DNA of 64,000 nt from CALOBA01 sp942491465 (GCA_942491465.1 CALOBA010000045.1:1-64000), one strand, 5' to 3'; shown: positions 9,301 to 18,235, counted from the first letter of the stretch. Program-made: numbers and translations. The notes: generated by a model not told the origin, from the letters alone.

Positions 9301-10205
9301 TCGCCTTCACGCTGGTGCTCCGGCTCGTGCAGGGCCGCCCGCTATGGGACCGCATCCTGGTGGGCCGCTCGCTGGTGATCGGCGAGCTGGGCTACGTCAA
9401 GGACCTGCTGGCCCAGTACGTCAGCAAGCTGTTCTCGCTCGCCTACGGCTTCGCCAGCCTCGCCGGGGTGCATGCCGCCGACAGCCGCCGCGGCGAGCTG
9501 CTGCACGGCTACGGCCATCGCATCTGCCGCGGCGTGATCCTGTTTTTGGGCCTGCCGGACGGGCGCTGGTGCGGGCGCGAGCGCGCCGAGGCCGCCGTCT
9601 GCATGACCTCCAGCCAGGCCCGTGGCGTGCAGAACATGGGCACTGGCGCCACCGTGTTCGGCCTCGGCCACAACCCGGCATCCACAGCGCGGGTCGACCG
9701 CTTCATCCTGCTCGGCCTGTCCGCCCGCCGCGCCGAGGACCTGCCCTGGGTCCTGCGCGGCGACTGGTCCGGGCTCGCCCGCGAGCTGCAGGAGACCCGC
9801 TTCGCGTCCTTCGAGCGCCTGCTCGGCGCCTACGTCCTGTTCCACGGCATGGCCGCCGACACCCGCGATCTGGTCAACCGGCTGGTCCCCATCGGCAACG
9901 CGCTGGCGGCGCCGATATTCCTGGCCATCCGCATCCTAAGCGGCGGTCGCGCCCGCCCGAGCCTTGGCCGCTGGGACATCGCCCGCACCCAAAGCGGCAC
10001 CCGCATCGCCACCACCGCCGCCCCGGTGGGGGCCAACACCCGCGACCCGGCCGACTACCACACCCCCCAGCAGCGCTATGCCAACCCGCCAACCCCGCGC
10101 CATCATCGCCCGGTCGCTGACCGACCGCTGGTCGCCGCCCTGGCGGCGCCGGCGCGGGTGGTGGCCGGGAGCGGCGGGAAGGTGAGGGCGTTGGCAAGGG
10201 TGTAG
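6369..10205 (+). CDS. M50-like metalloprotease / GlmS-like amidotransferase / SIS fusion membrane protein
   Basis: 1278 residues from the ATG at 6369, chosen because GGAGGA sits 8 bases upstream (a TTG at 6330 is the alternative). Residues about 30-165: hydrophobic, with HEFGH at 57-61 and a GPAANALLL helix, as in M50 site-2 proteases. At about residue 175, CGNFGILAK matches the start of mature class II glutamine amidotransferases; HYRYGTSS (about 272) and THNGDFDAWE (about 318) match the GlmS glutamine site (RWATH, HNG), and HARGTFGVV fits the later core. At about 755, SHSGQTFNTLDA is the phosphate loop of a GlmS-like SIS domain, followed by a TAEPATVSVAATHASL block. Two or more membrane helices come next (about 910-1000), then a weak second SIS-like region with RRGELLHGYGH. 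A sugar-phosphate amidotransferase role is plausible but unproven. The cysteine is not N-terminal, so cleavage between Y174 and C175 would be needed for glutaminase activity. Confidence 0.85.
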   Translation: MSTIAIDVSAARLCAGCPRLLPETLALPLICLQPVDWTLLLVPTLIRALMLAATAAHEFGHALVAGGGLGDRLAVALPSPAGLLPFAALGQAGAPPRVAVADLTPHRRRLAALAGPAANALLLTLGLALLAAPALGPTALSWAAPLLIAVNLWLLLTSWSDYATAWSGRGARLYCGNFGILAKRLPNEHGFLPRRFRDLFERLGEVTDLRGQQAGGVAVMGACGRFIGRKVVNPKRGNLTRVLLRSFARRAMLRRFAGARPRAEILHLIAHYRYGTSSGPSVVETHWHRWLPPRRVAVWTADGARLVRRRRVVENLITHNGDFDAWETPTGLRMEQTALGDWLARVLGQGHPARGDSPKIAGLMDLLLTRGQWLASLRLAYALRTGQALPPARLTALARTFEEVFAAWVDGALDGISGGQERPVVATCSHLGEVYDQNPRAVQQLVDALRQAALAGSRDWPDEAKPWRAQIVGRAVHAFFNNDLFRAMRLFMDHARGTFGVVASSSLQPGMVALAAERQPLFVGADPGRGLLVYASEAAALKGIAGRQDAAAVGTLPYRYDLRDGDLVLLCVRTGTADNCMTLVNRHRDEAPVTQRITEQSLAASVGASSANDSGIAGWVPLLNNPKVEPELPVSGDDRVLAEMADIPRVLERVRISWDDPASGNRRTADALAEGFLQGALRWQRHQQGADGPRMNAELDLLVLGIENSLFLAQRFVEDLRRLFPYVHVEAVDAVAYCEDPQRFPVGPATQTLAISHSGQTFNTLDAVKFLQSLHRLGKAGPVFVMTGEVDTQMGAAVGQGVAPDADWTARVFSSCAGWRTAEPATVSVAATHASLTELLLRLIRSVQAATDADERPYGLVASEDDLAKLEALAALSVTRAEAILGRTAEGWEIETEERDALLGQGRYLSRLLVEPLLVFLATAAHLFVMLWLGWNPVIGLNAVLFGHTGWAFFDPSPAAGHAILTAFETAYFLFASIAFTLVLRLVQGRPLWDRILVGRSLVIGELGYVKDLLAQYVSKLFSLAYGFASLAGVHAADSRRGELLHGYGHRICRGVILFLGLPDGRWCGRERAEAAVCMTSSQARGVQNMGTGATVFGLGHNPASTARVDRFILLGLSARRAEDLPWVLRGDWSGLARELQETRFASFERLLGAYVLFHGMAADTRDLVNRLVPIGNALAAPIFLAIRILSGGRARPSLGRWDIARTQSGTRIATTAAPVGANTRDPADYHTPQQRYANPPTPRHHRPVADRPLVAALAAPARVVAGSGGKVRALARV

Positions 10206-10330
10206 CGGGAGGCGGGGGCATCGATGGGAAAGTCCCGATACCGTTTGCCGTCCGCGAAACCCTGTCGCCCTGGAGGGCGACCCTCCCCGGCGCCCAATAC
10301 CATTAAGTCAGCGCGCCATGGGAGCGCTTT

Positions 10331-10396
10331 GTGGGAGCGGCTTCCAGCCGCGACTCGGCTCGCGCGGCCACCGTCGCGGCTGGAAGCCGCTCCCAC
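10331..10396. repeat. REP-like perfect hairpin
   Basis: Positions 10331-10354 and 10373-10396 are perfect 24-base reverse complements separated by an 18-base loop (arm core GGAGCGGCTTCCAGCCGCG). It lies between two convergent genes, so it can act on both transcripts as an RNA-stabilising or terminator-like hairpin. It resembles the REP elements common in gammaproteobacteria. Confidence 0.85.
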
Positions 10397-10444
10397 GGCT
10401 TAGGCGATTTCTGGCATTGCCCGGGAGCCCCGGCTACTGCGCCG

Positions 10445-12073
10445 CTACGCGGCGGCCATCATCGCCGCGATGTCCTGCTGCACGTCGTCGATGGGTTTGA
10501 TGTCGAACTGCTCAACCAGGACCTTGGCCACGTTCGGCGATAGGAAGGCGGGCAGGGTCGGGCCGAGGCGGATGTGCTTGACGCCGAGGTGGAGCAGGGC
10601 CAGCAGCACAATGATGGCCTTTTGCTCGTACCAGGCGATGTCGTAGGAGATCGGCAGTTCGTTGATGTCGTCCAGGCCGAAGGCCTCCTTGAGCTTCAAG
10701 GCGATGACGGCGAGTGAGTAGGCGTCGTTGCACTGGCCGGCATCGAGCAGCCGCGGGATGCCGTCGATGTCGCCCAGGTCCAGCTTGTTGAAGCGGTACT
10801 TGGCGCAGCCGGCGGTGAGGATGACCGTGTCCTCGGGCAGGGCCTGCGCGACGTCGGTGTAGTAGCTGCGTTGCCTGTCGCGGCCGTCGCAGCCACCCAT
10901 GACGATGAAGCGCTTGATGGCGCCGCGCTTGACCGCATCGATCACCGGCTCGGCCAGGGCCGTGACCTGGGCGTGGGCGAAGCCGGTGGTGATCTCCCCG
11001 TGCTCCAACGCGGTGGGCGGGGCGCAGGTCTTGGCCTGGGCAATCAGCGCCGAAAAGTCCTTGGCGCCGCCGGCGGGCCGGTCGGGGATGTGCGTGATGC
11101 CGGGCCAGCCGGTCATGCCGGTGGTGTAGATACGCGCGCGGTAGGCGGCCTTGACCGGGGTGATGCAGTTGGTGGTCATCAGGATCGGGCCGTTGAAGGC
11201 GGCGAATTCCTTGTCCTGCCGCCACCAGGCGCCGCCGTAGTTGCCGATGAAGTGCGGGTACTGCTTGAACGCGGGATAGGCGTGGGCAGGCAGCATCTCG
11301 CTGTGGGTGTAGATGTCCACACCGCTATCGGCGCTTTGCTCCAGCAGCTCCTGCAGGTCCTTGAGGTCGTGACCCGAGATCAGGATGCCGGGACGCTTGC
11401 CGACGCCGAGCTTCACTTGGGTGATCTCCGGGTCGCCGTAGGCGCGGGTATTGGCCTCGTCGAGCAGGGCCATGGCGGTCACGCCTACCGCGCCGCATTC
11501 CATCACCAGCGCGGTCAGCTCCGGGACCCCCAGTTTGCGGGTGGTGGCGGCCAGCGCCCTGATCATGAAGGCGTAGATCTCAGGCCTTTCCATACCGAGG
11601 ATGGCGGCATGGTCGGTATAGGCGGCCATGCCCTTGATGCCGTAGACCAGCAGCTCCTTGAGCGAGCGCAGGTCTGCATCGGGCTCCGCGAGCACGCCCA
11701 CCTCGGCCCCCTTGGCGGCGTAGGCGGCGGTGGGGCCGTTCCAGTTGACCATTGCCTGATCGGAGCTGTAGCCGATGGCGACCTTGAGGGCGTCACGCCG
11801 GGCAATGGCGTCCTGGATCAGCGCGTCCAGGCGGGCGGCGTCGAAGTTGGCGTTGGTGATGGTGGCGAACAACGCCCGGGCGATGAAGGGGCCGACGGTG
11901 GCGTCCGGGCGGCCCTGTTGCTGCGCCGCTTCGGCGACCACGGCGAGGCCCTTGAGCAGGTAGACCAGCAGGTCGTGCTGCACGGCGATGCTGTCGGTCT
12001 TGCCGCAGATACCCTTGGTGGTGCAGGCGGTGCCCTTGCTGGCCTCTTCGCATTGGAAACAGAACATGCTCAT
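10445..12073 (-). CDS. hcp: hydroxylamine reductase (hybrid-cluster protein)
   Basis: 542 residues. Hcp carries a 4Fe hybrid cluster plus a cubane cluster; it reduces hydroxylamine in vitro and acts as a nitric oxide reductase/S-nitrosylation enzyme in nitrosative stress. The N-terminus shows four cysteines spaced C-x2-C-x8-C-x5-C (FCFQCEE to GICGKTD), the close spacing of the [4Fe-4S] class seen in strict anaerobes. Later hybrid-cluster residues are visible in VMECGAVG, SGHDLKD, HSEMLPAH, NCITPV, GCDGRD and TAGCAKYRFN. A second ATG two codons in is an equally good start. The Crp/Fnr gene lies upstream on the same strand; an FNR/DNR-type site at 12157-12170 precedes hcp. Confidence 0.96.
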   Translation of the reverse strand: MSMFCFQCEEASKGTACTTKGICGKTDSIAVQHDLLVYLLKGLAVVAEAAQQQGRPDATVGPFIARALFATITNANFDAARLDALIQDAIARRDALKVAIGYSSDQAMVNWNGPTAAYAAKGAEVGVLAEPDADLRSLKELLVYGIKGMAAYTDHAAILGMERPEIYAFMIRALAATTRKLGVPELTALVMECGAVGVTAMALLDEANTRAYGDPEITQVKLGVGKRPGILISGHDLKDLQELLEQSADSGVDIYTHSEMLPAHAYPAFKQYPHFIGNYGGAWWRQDKEFAAFNGPILMTTNCITPVKAAYRARIYTTGMTGWPGITHIPDRPAGGAKDFSALIAQAKTCAPPTALEHGEITTGFAHAQVTALAEPVIDAVKRGAIKRFIVMGGCDGRDRQRSYYTDVAQALPEDTVILTAGCAKYRFNKLDLGDIDGIPRLLDAGQCNDAYSLAVIALKLKEAFGLDDINELPISYDIAWYEQKAIIVLLALLHLGVKHIRLGPTLPAFLSPNVAKVLVEQFDIKPIDDVQQDIAAMMAAA

Positions 12074-12156
12074 GGATGACTCGATACGCTGGTGGTGTTC
12101 GGGGCGATGCCGGTGTCGGCAGGGCGCAGTCTTCCAGGGCAGGGGGGTGGTGCGAC

Positions 12157-12170
12157 TTGATGCGAGTCAA
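12157..12170 (-). promoter_or_regulatory. FNR/DNR-type operator upstream of hcp
   Basis: TTGATGCGAGTCAA fits the Crp/Fnr-family consensus TTGAT-N4-ATCAA with one mismatch. Its centre lies about 90 bases upstream of the hcp start, in the gap after the Crp/Fnr gene. The neighbouring regulator is the obvious candidate to bind it (inference). Confidence 0.7.
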
Positions 12171-12177
12171 AACGGCA

Positions 12178-12840
12178 TCAGTCCGCTGCGGCGCGACTGA
12201 GGGCGGCCCGGTCGAGCACGGTCACATGGGCGCCTTGGACGGCGATGATGCCCTCGGCGATCAGCTGCTTGGTGACCCGCGAGAAGGTCTCGGGGGTGAT
12301 CGACAGGCGCGAGGCGAGCACGCCCTTGGAGACCCCGAGCACCAGCGCCCGGCGGTCCTCCGGGCAGTGGGTCAGCAGGTAGCGGGCGACCCGGGTCTTG
12401 GCGCTGTGCAGGGTCAGCTCGTCGATCTCGCCGATCAGCGCCCGCAGGCGTTGGCTGAGCGAACCCAGGACCACGAAACAGGTGTCCATGGAGCCGCGCA
12501 GCATGGCGGCGAAGTCGGCCGCGTCCATGGCGATGAGCTGCGTCGGCGCAAGCGCCGCGGCGCTGACCGGGTAGCGTGGGGCCTGCAGGAACATCAGCGC
12601 CTCGGCGAAGGTCTGGCCCGCCGAGACGATCTCGATGATCTTCTCGCCGCCGTCCGGGGCGATGCGGAACAACCGCATCTGCCCGGACTGCACCAGGTAG
12701 AAGCGCTTGGCCGCATCCCCCTGGGTAAACAGCAGCTCGCCTTCCTGGAGCTGGCGCCGCAGGGCGTGCTGGCGCACGCGCCCGAGCTGGGCGTCGGTGA
12801 GGCGCGAGAGTAGGGGGGCTTTGCGTAGGTCTTCGATCAT
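12178..12840 (-). CDS. Crp/Fnr-family transcription regulator
   Basis: 220 residues: an N-terminal cyclic-nucleotide-binding-type beta barrel (about 20-110; FTQGDAAKRFYLVQSGQMRLF), a dimer helix, and a C-terminal helix-turn-helix whose recognition helix reads SRLSITPETFSRVTKQL. The ITPETFSR core is of the FNR/DNR type that reads TTGAT half-sites. There are no N-terminal cysteines for an FNR [4Fe-4S] cluster, so it fits DNR/NnrR-like nitric oxide sensors rather than an oxygen sensor. It precedes hcp on the same strand, and a TTGAT-N4-GTCAA box lies between them, which supports a nitrosative-stress role. The effector is inferred. Confidence 0.9.
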   Translation of the reverse strand: MIEDLRKAPLLSRLTDAQLGRVRQHALRRQLQEGELLFTQGDAAKRFYLVQSGQMRLFRIAPDGGEKIIEIVSAGQTFAEALMFLQAPRYPVSAAALAPTQLIAMDAADFAAMLRGSMDTCFVVLGSLSQRLRALIGEIDELTLHSAKTRVARYLLTHCPEDRRALVLGVSKGVLASRLSITPETFSRVTKQLIAEGIIAVQGAHVTVLDRAALSRAAAD

Positions 12841-13030
12841 GCGGGTGGGTGGCGGTTGGGACGAATCGGCATTCTAATACCTCATGCCGGCCTGTCCTGC
12901 GAACGGTTGGTCTAAGTCGTCCTAGGAAACCGCAAAGGCGCAGAGGACGCGAACTTGGCGCTCAGACGCAGCCAAGGAGGGGCGGAAACCGGGGGACGGG
13001 GTGGCCGAGTTTCGGGAGGATTTCGCCCCC
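12841..13030. other. gene-free spacer with a diverged direct repeat
   Basis: No gene is recognisable. The segment 12980-13024 (GGGGGACGGGGTGGCCGAGT core) recurs almost unchanged at about 13921-13964, bracketing the 112-bp tandem array and the debris beyond it. Spurious ORFs here are low-complexity proline/arginine translations. Confidence 0.6.
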
Positions 13031-13541
13031 CAACACAGCACCTCGGTGAGACGCCGACGATCCCCGTCAGCGGCGGGACGCCGCTGCTCCCCGGAGCGGG
13101 GGCGTCCCGCCCCCGAATGGGATGGGGGGAGTCTCGCCCCCCCAGCACAGCGCACGTCGGCGAGACGCCGACGATCCCCGTCAGCGGCGAGACGCCGCTG
13201 CTCCCCGGAGCGGGGGCGTCCCGCCCCCGAATGGGATGGGGGAGTCTCGCCCCCCAGCACAGCGCACGTCGGCGAGACGCCGACGATCCCCGTCAGCGGC
13301 GGGACGCCGCTGCTCCCCGGAGCGGGGGCGTCCCGCCCCCGAATGGGATGGGGGAGTCTCGCCCCCCAGCACAGCGCACGTCGGCGAGACGCCGACGATC
13401 CCCGTCAGCGGCGAGACGCCGCTGCTCCCCGGAGCGGGGGCGTCCCGCCCCCGACGGGGATGGGGGAGTCTCGCCCCCCAGCACAGCGCACGTCGGCGAG
13501 ACGCCGACGATCCCCGTCAGCGGCGGGACGCCGCTGCTCCA
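13031..13541. repeat. 112-bp tandem array of triple-hairpin units
   Basis: Four full units start at 13031, 13143, 13255 and 13367, and a partial fifth unit runs from 13479 to about 13541; the period is 112 bases. Each full unit holds three GC-rich hairpins with a short GAGAC/GGGAC/CGTCC centre: GTCGGCGAGACGCCGAC, AGCGGCGGGACGCCGCT and CGGGGGCGTCCCGCCCCCG. The middle hairpin varies between units (GGGAC or GAGAC loop). The first unit is the most diverged. Long ORFs over it in several frames simply reflect the repeat and are not genes. Confidence 0.9.
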
Positions 13542-13559
13542 ATGTAACCAGCTCACCAT

Positions 13560-13800
13560 GACGAGCAAGCCGTCACATCTCCGCCCCAAAAACACCGCTC
13601 AGCGACTGCTGCCAAACGTGGTGGTAAACCATCTTCGCCGCCTCTTGCTTGTCCTTATCTGTGAACGGATGTGACGGCAGGTGCATGTACAGGTCAGCCC
13701 CTCGGCCTGGTCGTCTCCCGGTGTCTGCGCGCGAATGGCCTCATTGACGATCCGGTGCAGTGCCTTCAGCAGCTCGGTCACGAGCGATGACTCACACGGA
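13560..13800 (-). pseudogene. unrecognised gene remnant, 3' end
   Basis: On the minus strand a stretch reads like a real protein C-terminus (DLYMHLPSHPFTDKDKQ, then AAKMVYHHVWQQSLSGVFG, then a stop near 13578). A preceding stretch in another frame (LVTELLKALHRIVNEAIRAQ) also looks like natural protein. The two are joined only through a frameshift near 13685-13700. I do not recognise the family; it looks like a decayed gene end in repeat-rich DNA. Confidence 0.35.
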
Positions 13801-13965
13801 GTCACGGAGAAGGAAAGATCCCTCGCGCAGATTCGCGCGCCGGCATCTGTCATTCTTCTCTCCGTGTCTCCGTACCTCCGTGCGAGCATCTCTTGGCGCC
13901 AAGACGTAGCCATGCAGGGTCGGAAACTGGGGGACGGGGTGGCCGAGTTTCGGGAAGATTTCGAC

Positions 13966-14035
13966 AGCCCACGAAGGCCGTCTCCCCGGCACCATTGGGG
14001 CCAGCGATGATAACGATCTTCTTCGGAGTCGTCAT
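13966..14035 (-). pseudogene. zeta-toxin-like P-loop fragment
   Basis: The start MTTPKKIVIIAGPNGAGET matches the N-terminus of zeta-toxin/kinase-like proteins with a Walker A loop. The usual lysine (GPNGAGKT) is glutamate here, and after about 22 residues the frame runs into the repeat shared with 12980-13024. So only the first few percent of the gene survives and the P-loop is inactive. A relic of a toxin gene, not functional. Confidence 0.55.
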
Positions 14036-14305
14036 ACCGCGATCTGACCGCTCATGAGGCGAGGTAGGAGGAGGTCGCGGGCCTTTCGGAGGCGTTGATT
14101 GATTGCCAGCAGGACATCGCATTGGGCCGCGACGTCTTGCGCCTGTTCTACGTACATATCCTGAAGACGTCGGGGCGCTATCAACAAAGGGAAAAGGGAC
14201 GGTCTTTAGCAGTCAGGTGTCGCCTTTGTGTAGGTCCAGGCAAGCGCCATCGCCGGCTGTCGAGCCGCGATTCGGTCGGTCCTCGCGCGACCAGCGCCTG
14301 CGGCG

Positions 14306-14866
14306 TCAGCCCCAGAGGTTGTTCAGGTCGAGCTGCAAGGCGTCGAATGGGGCGACGGCGATGGTGTCGCTGCCGGACGCTTCGGCCAGTAAGCGCCACG
14401 CCCCTTCTGCGAGCGCGTAGGCCTCCAGGGTGCGGCGCTTGGGGTCCACGAGCCAGGCGTAGGCAACGCCGTAGTGGGCGTAGATCGGCATCTTGACCTC
14501 GCGGTCCTTGCTGGCCGTGGAGGGCGAGAGGATCTCGCAGATCCAGTCCGGGACGACCTCGAAACGGTGACCTTCGGGTATCCGCGGCATGCGCGTCTTG
14601 CGCCAGCCCGCCAAGTCTGGAACCGTGACGGCTTCGTCAACGACGAAGTGAATTTCGGGCTCGACGAGGATCCACCAGCCGCCGGGTCCTCCGCGCCCTC
14701 GACCGTAGGCACCGCCGATATCGATACCTAGCTCGATCTCGGCTCGTGCATGCGGACCCGCCGGCCGCGGCTGTACGTGCAATTGGCCGTTGAGGATCTC
14801 GCCCGTCAGCCCCTCGGGCAGCGCTTCGAGCTGTTCGTAGAGCGTTCGCTTGTAGGCATGTTGCAT
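14306..14866 (-). CDS. Uma2-family (DUF820) PD-(D/E)XK-type protein
   Basis: 186 residues if started at the ATG at 14866, the usual length for Uma2 proteins; an ATG at 14902 is the alternative. The fold is restriction-endonuclease-like. Visible landmarks are LPEGLTGEILNGQLHVQP, the core VEPEIHFVVDEAVTVPDLAGW with the metal-binding acidic residues, VPDWICEILSPSTASKDRE, and YGVAYAWLVDPKRRTLEAY. Uma2 proteins are very common in cyanobacteria and purple sulfur bacteria, often in many copies, and their function is not settled. It overlaps no other gene and sits just downstream of the ACT gene on the same strand. Confidence 0.85.
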   Translation of the reverse strand: MQHAYKRTLYEQLEALPEGLTGEILNGQLHVQPRPAGPHARAEIELGIDIGGAYGRGRGGPGGWWILVEPEIHFVVDEAVTVPDLAGWRKTRMPRIPEGHRFEVVPDWICEILSPSTASKDREVKMPIYAHYGVAYAWLVDPKRRTLEAYALAEGAWRLLAEASGSDTIAVAPFDALQLDLNNLWG

Positions 14867-14984
14867 GGCGGTTGCCTGTTCAGCGTTGTCGAATTGCACC
14901 ATGACGTTGCCAAGGTGCCGGGTGTCGTTGGCGATAGCGTAACCCGGCAACCAAGGGGTGACCAACCTGCATGGTCGGGTTGCG

Positions 14985-15422
14985 TTAGCCGACCAAGGCG
15001 TCCAGGCGTTCGGCGTCGACCACCTGCTGGCCGGTCTGTTGCAGGACGTCGATCGCCTGGTCCGGGTCTTCAAAGCGGAAGACCAGGATTGCGCGGTCGG
15101 CGCGGCGCAGCGTGAAGGCGTAGACGTACTCCAGGTTCAGCCCGGCCTTGGCGAAGACCTCCAACACACTCGCCAGTCCGCCGGGCTCGTCCGGGACTTC
15201 GACGGCCACCACCTCGGTCTGATTGACCACCCAGCCCGCGGCCTCCAACACGGCGACGGCGCGCTCCGGCTCGCGCACGATCATGCGCAGGATGCCGAAC
15301 TCGGCGGTGTCGGCCAGGCACAGGGTCATGATATTGATGCCCTCGGCGGCCAGCAGGCGGCTGGGCTCGATCAGTCGGCCGGGACGGTTTTCGAGGAACA
15401 GGGAAAGCTGGTTGAGCTTCAT
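14985..15422 (-). CDS. tandem ACT-domain regulatory protein
   Basis: 145 residues made of two ACT domains (about 1-70, KLNQLSLFLENRPGRL; about 70-140, VEVPDEPGGLASVLEVFAKAG). ACT domains bind amino acids and usually regulate. Stand-alone double-ACT proteins of this kind regularly accompany phenylacetate-CoA ligase and indolepyruvate oxidoreductase genes, as here (paaK and iorB upstream on the same strand). It probably senses an aromatic amino acid. The gap to paaK holds a long microsatellite instead of a normal short operon spacer. Confidence 0.88.
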   Translation of the reverse strand: MKLNQLSLFLENRPGRLIEPSRLLAAEGINIMTLCLADTAEFGILRMIVREPERAVAVLEAAGWVVNQTEVVAVEVPDEPGGLASVLEVFAKAGLNLEYVYAFTLRRADRAILVFRFEDPDQAIDVLQQTGQQVVDAERLDALVG

Positions 15423-15516
15423 TGCGGGTATCGGTCTCGAATGGGGCTGTTTCGCGGGATGGTTGCGTATCGTCGCGATGCTGCGAATTCGTGGTCGTGT
15501 CGTGGTCGTGGTCGTG

Positions 15517-15635
<119 letters not shown>

Positions 15636-15700
15636 GGCAACGAACGCAGCTCGTCGATGTTACTCCGGCGCAGCGGTATGAGTCCGGCGCCGGCTCGGGT

Positions 15701-17035
<1,335 letters not shown>

Positions 17036-17076
17036 GGGCGGTCTCTCGGTCGGTGGCGGCTCGGTTGAAGCGGCCG

Positions 17077-17562
17077 TTAACAGGGGCGGGCGCCGCGGCC
17101 GGTGGCGAAGGCCTGGGCATTGATGGCGTGGAGTTTCTCGGCCAGGTTGGCCCGGATGGCCGCGTGCCAGTAAGCCTCGTCGATCGCAAGCGCGGTGGAC
17201 AGGGCGCCGAGCATGGCCACGTTGAAGCTCTTCTTGTTCTTCAGGGCGCCGGGGGCGATGACCTCGGGGCCGATCAGCAGGCCGTCGGGGTGGAGCAGGG
17301 GCCGGGCGACTTCGGTCTGGGTCGCCTCCAGTACCAACAGCACATGCGCCTCCCCCGGGGGCACCATCGGGCTCAGCACCGGGCTGTGCTCCGGGTGGCC
17401 GAAGCGTACGTCGCTGGTAACCGAGCCGCCGCGCTGGCTCATGCCGTGCAGCTCGCTCTTCTTGACGTCGAAGCCTGCGGCCAGCGCGGCATCGGCGAGG
17501 ATGTCCGAGGCCTTGACGACGCCTTGGCCGCCGAGGCCGGCGATGACAATGTTGGTGATCAT
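17077..17562 (-). CDS. iorB: indolepyruvate ferredoxin oxidoreductase, beta subunit
   Basis: 162 residues from the ATG at 17562; the longer ORF upstream is microsatellite translation. It is the gamma-domain subunit (MITNIVIAGLGGQGVVKASD, then KKSELHGMSQRGGSVTSDVR), which with IorA oxidatively decarboxylates aryl pyruvates to aryl-acetyl-CoA and reduces ferredoxin. The conserved SELHGMSQRGG block is intact. It is slightly shorter than many IorB proteins (about 190). It lies just upstream of paaK on the same strand. Its partner iorA lies more than 5.8 kb away, across the nuclease-like paralogue island, instead of directly beside it. Confidence 0.9.
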   Translation of the reverse strand: MITNIVIAGLGGQGVVKASDILADAALAAGFDVKKSELHGMSQRGGSVTSDVRFGHPEHSPVLSPMVPPGEAHVLLVLEATQTEVARPLLHPDGLLIGPEVIAPGALKNKKSFNVAMLGALSTALAIDEAYWHAAIRANLAEKLHAINAQAFATGRGARPC

Positions 17563-17633
17563 GGCAGTGTGGGATAGGGGTCGAGGCAAGGGTAAGGAAG
17601 AATTCAGAAACAACGTGAACATGTCAACTCTTT

Positions 17634-17761
17634 GTCGTTGTCGGTGTCGGTGTCGGTGTCGTTGTCGGTGTCGGTGTCGGTGTCGGTGTCGCCGTCGCCG
17701 TCGCCGTCGCCGTCGGATGCTCGTCGTCGTCGGACGATAACGACAACGACAACGACAACGA
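17634..17761. repeat. hexanucleotide microsatellite GTCGNN x14 plus CGACAA tract
   Basis: Fourteen consecutive GTCGNN hexamers (GTCGTT, GTCGGT, GTCGCC) run from 17634 to 17717, followed by a short CGACAA tract at about 17741-17761. It lies directly upstream of iorB, where its promoter should be. The remaining spacer to 18235 has another simple stretch (ATCGGCATCGAC-like, 17851-17890) and no recognisable gene. Confidence 0.95.
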
Positions 17762-17769
17762 AAAACTTG

Positions 17770-18235
17770 ACTCATCTGCAAGGATTTGGAGCCCTCAAGT
17801 AATCTAGTCGTGCTATGGAGTTGTTTAACTTGTTAGTGAACAATTACTAAGTCGAAATCGGCATCGACATCGGCATCGGTATCGCAACGGGAATGTCTCA
17901 CCGACATCGACCCAGAGGGGCCGCTAGTCACGGGTCTGGTATCGAGCCTTGCGGCAGAACCTGGCAAAAGGCCTGCCGATGCGTAGGCTTGAGGCGGAGA
18001 CGAGGCGCAATGGTAACAGTTGGAGTTGACGCGTGCGCTTCGCTCCCGGTGCCGTCAAAGACATCCTAGCCGGCGCCCTGGGCCCCGGGGACTCGCGCCG
18101 CTACCTGGTCAACGCCCGCGATCACCAGGAGCTGACGGTGAGCCTGCTGCCGCCGTATAGGGCATCGAGCTGCCTTCCGCACCGCCCGCGCTGGACTCGG
18201 GAAGCTAAGCCTGATAGCGCCGAGTTCTACGCCGA
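17770..18235. other. spacer without a recognised gene
   Basis: No gene is assigned. A plus-strand open stretch from 18033 begins with protein-like sequence (FAPGAVKDILAGALG) but stops matching anything sensible and runs into the 3' end of the next gene. A short echo of the paralogue 3' end (ACGCCGATCAGGTG at about 18224-18237) suggests more copy debris here. Confidence 0.4.

Noticed and set aside
13000..13541. CRISPR array
   Set aside because: The 112-bp units are nearly identical throughout, with no variable spacers and no cas genes; each unit is built of hairpins.
12955..13674. Long ORFs (140-240 codons) in several frames over the repeat array
   Set aside because: They are translations of a 112-bp tandem hairpin repeat; frames on both strands stay open because of GC-rich repetition, with no start site or family.
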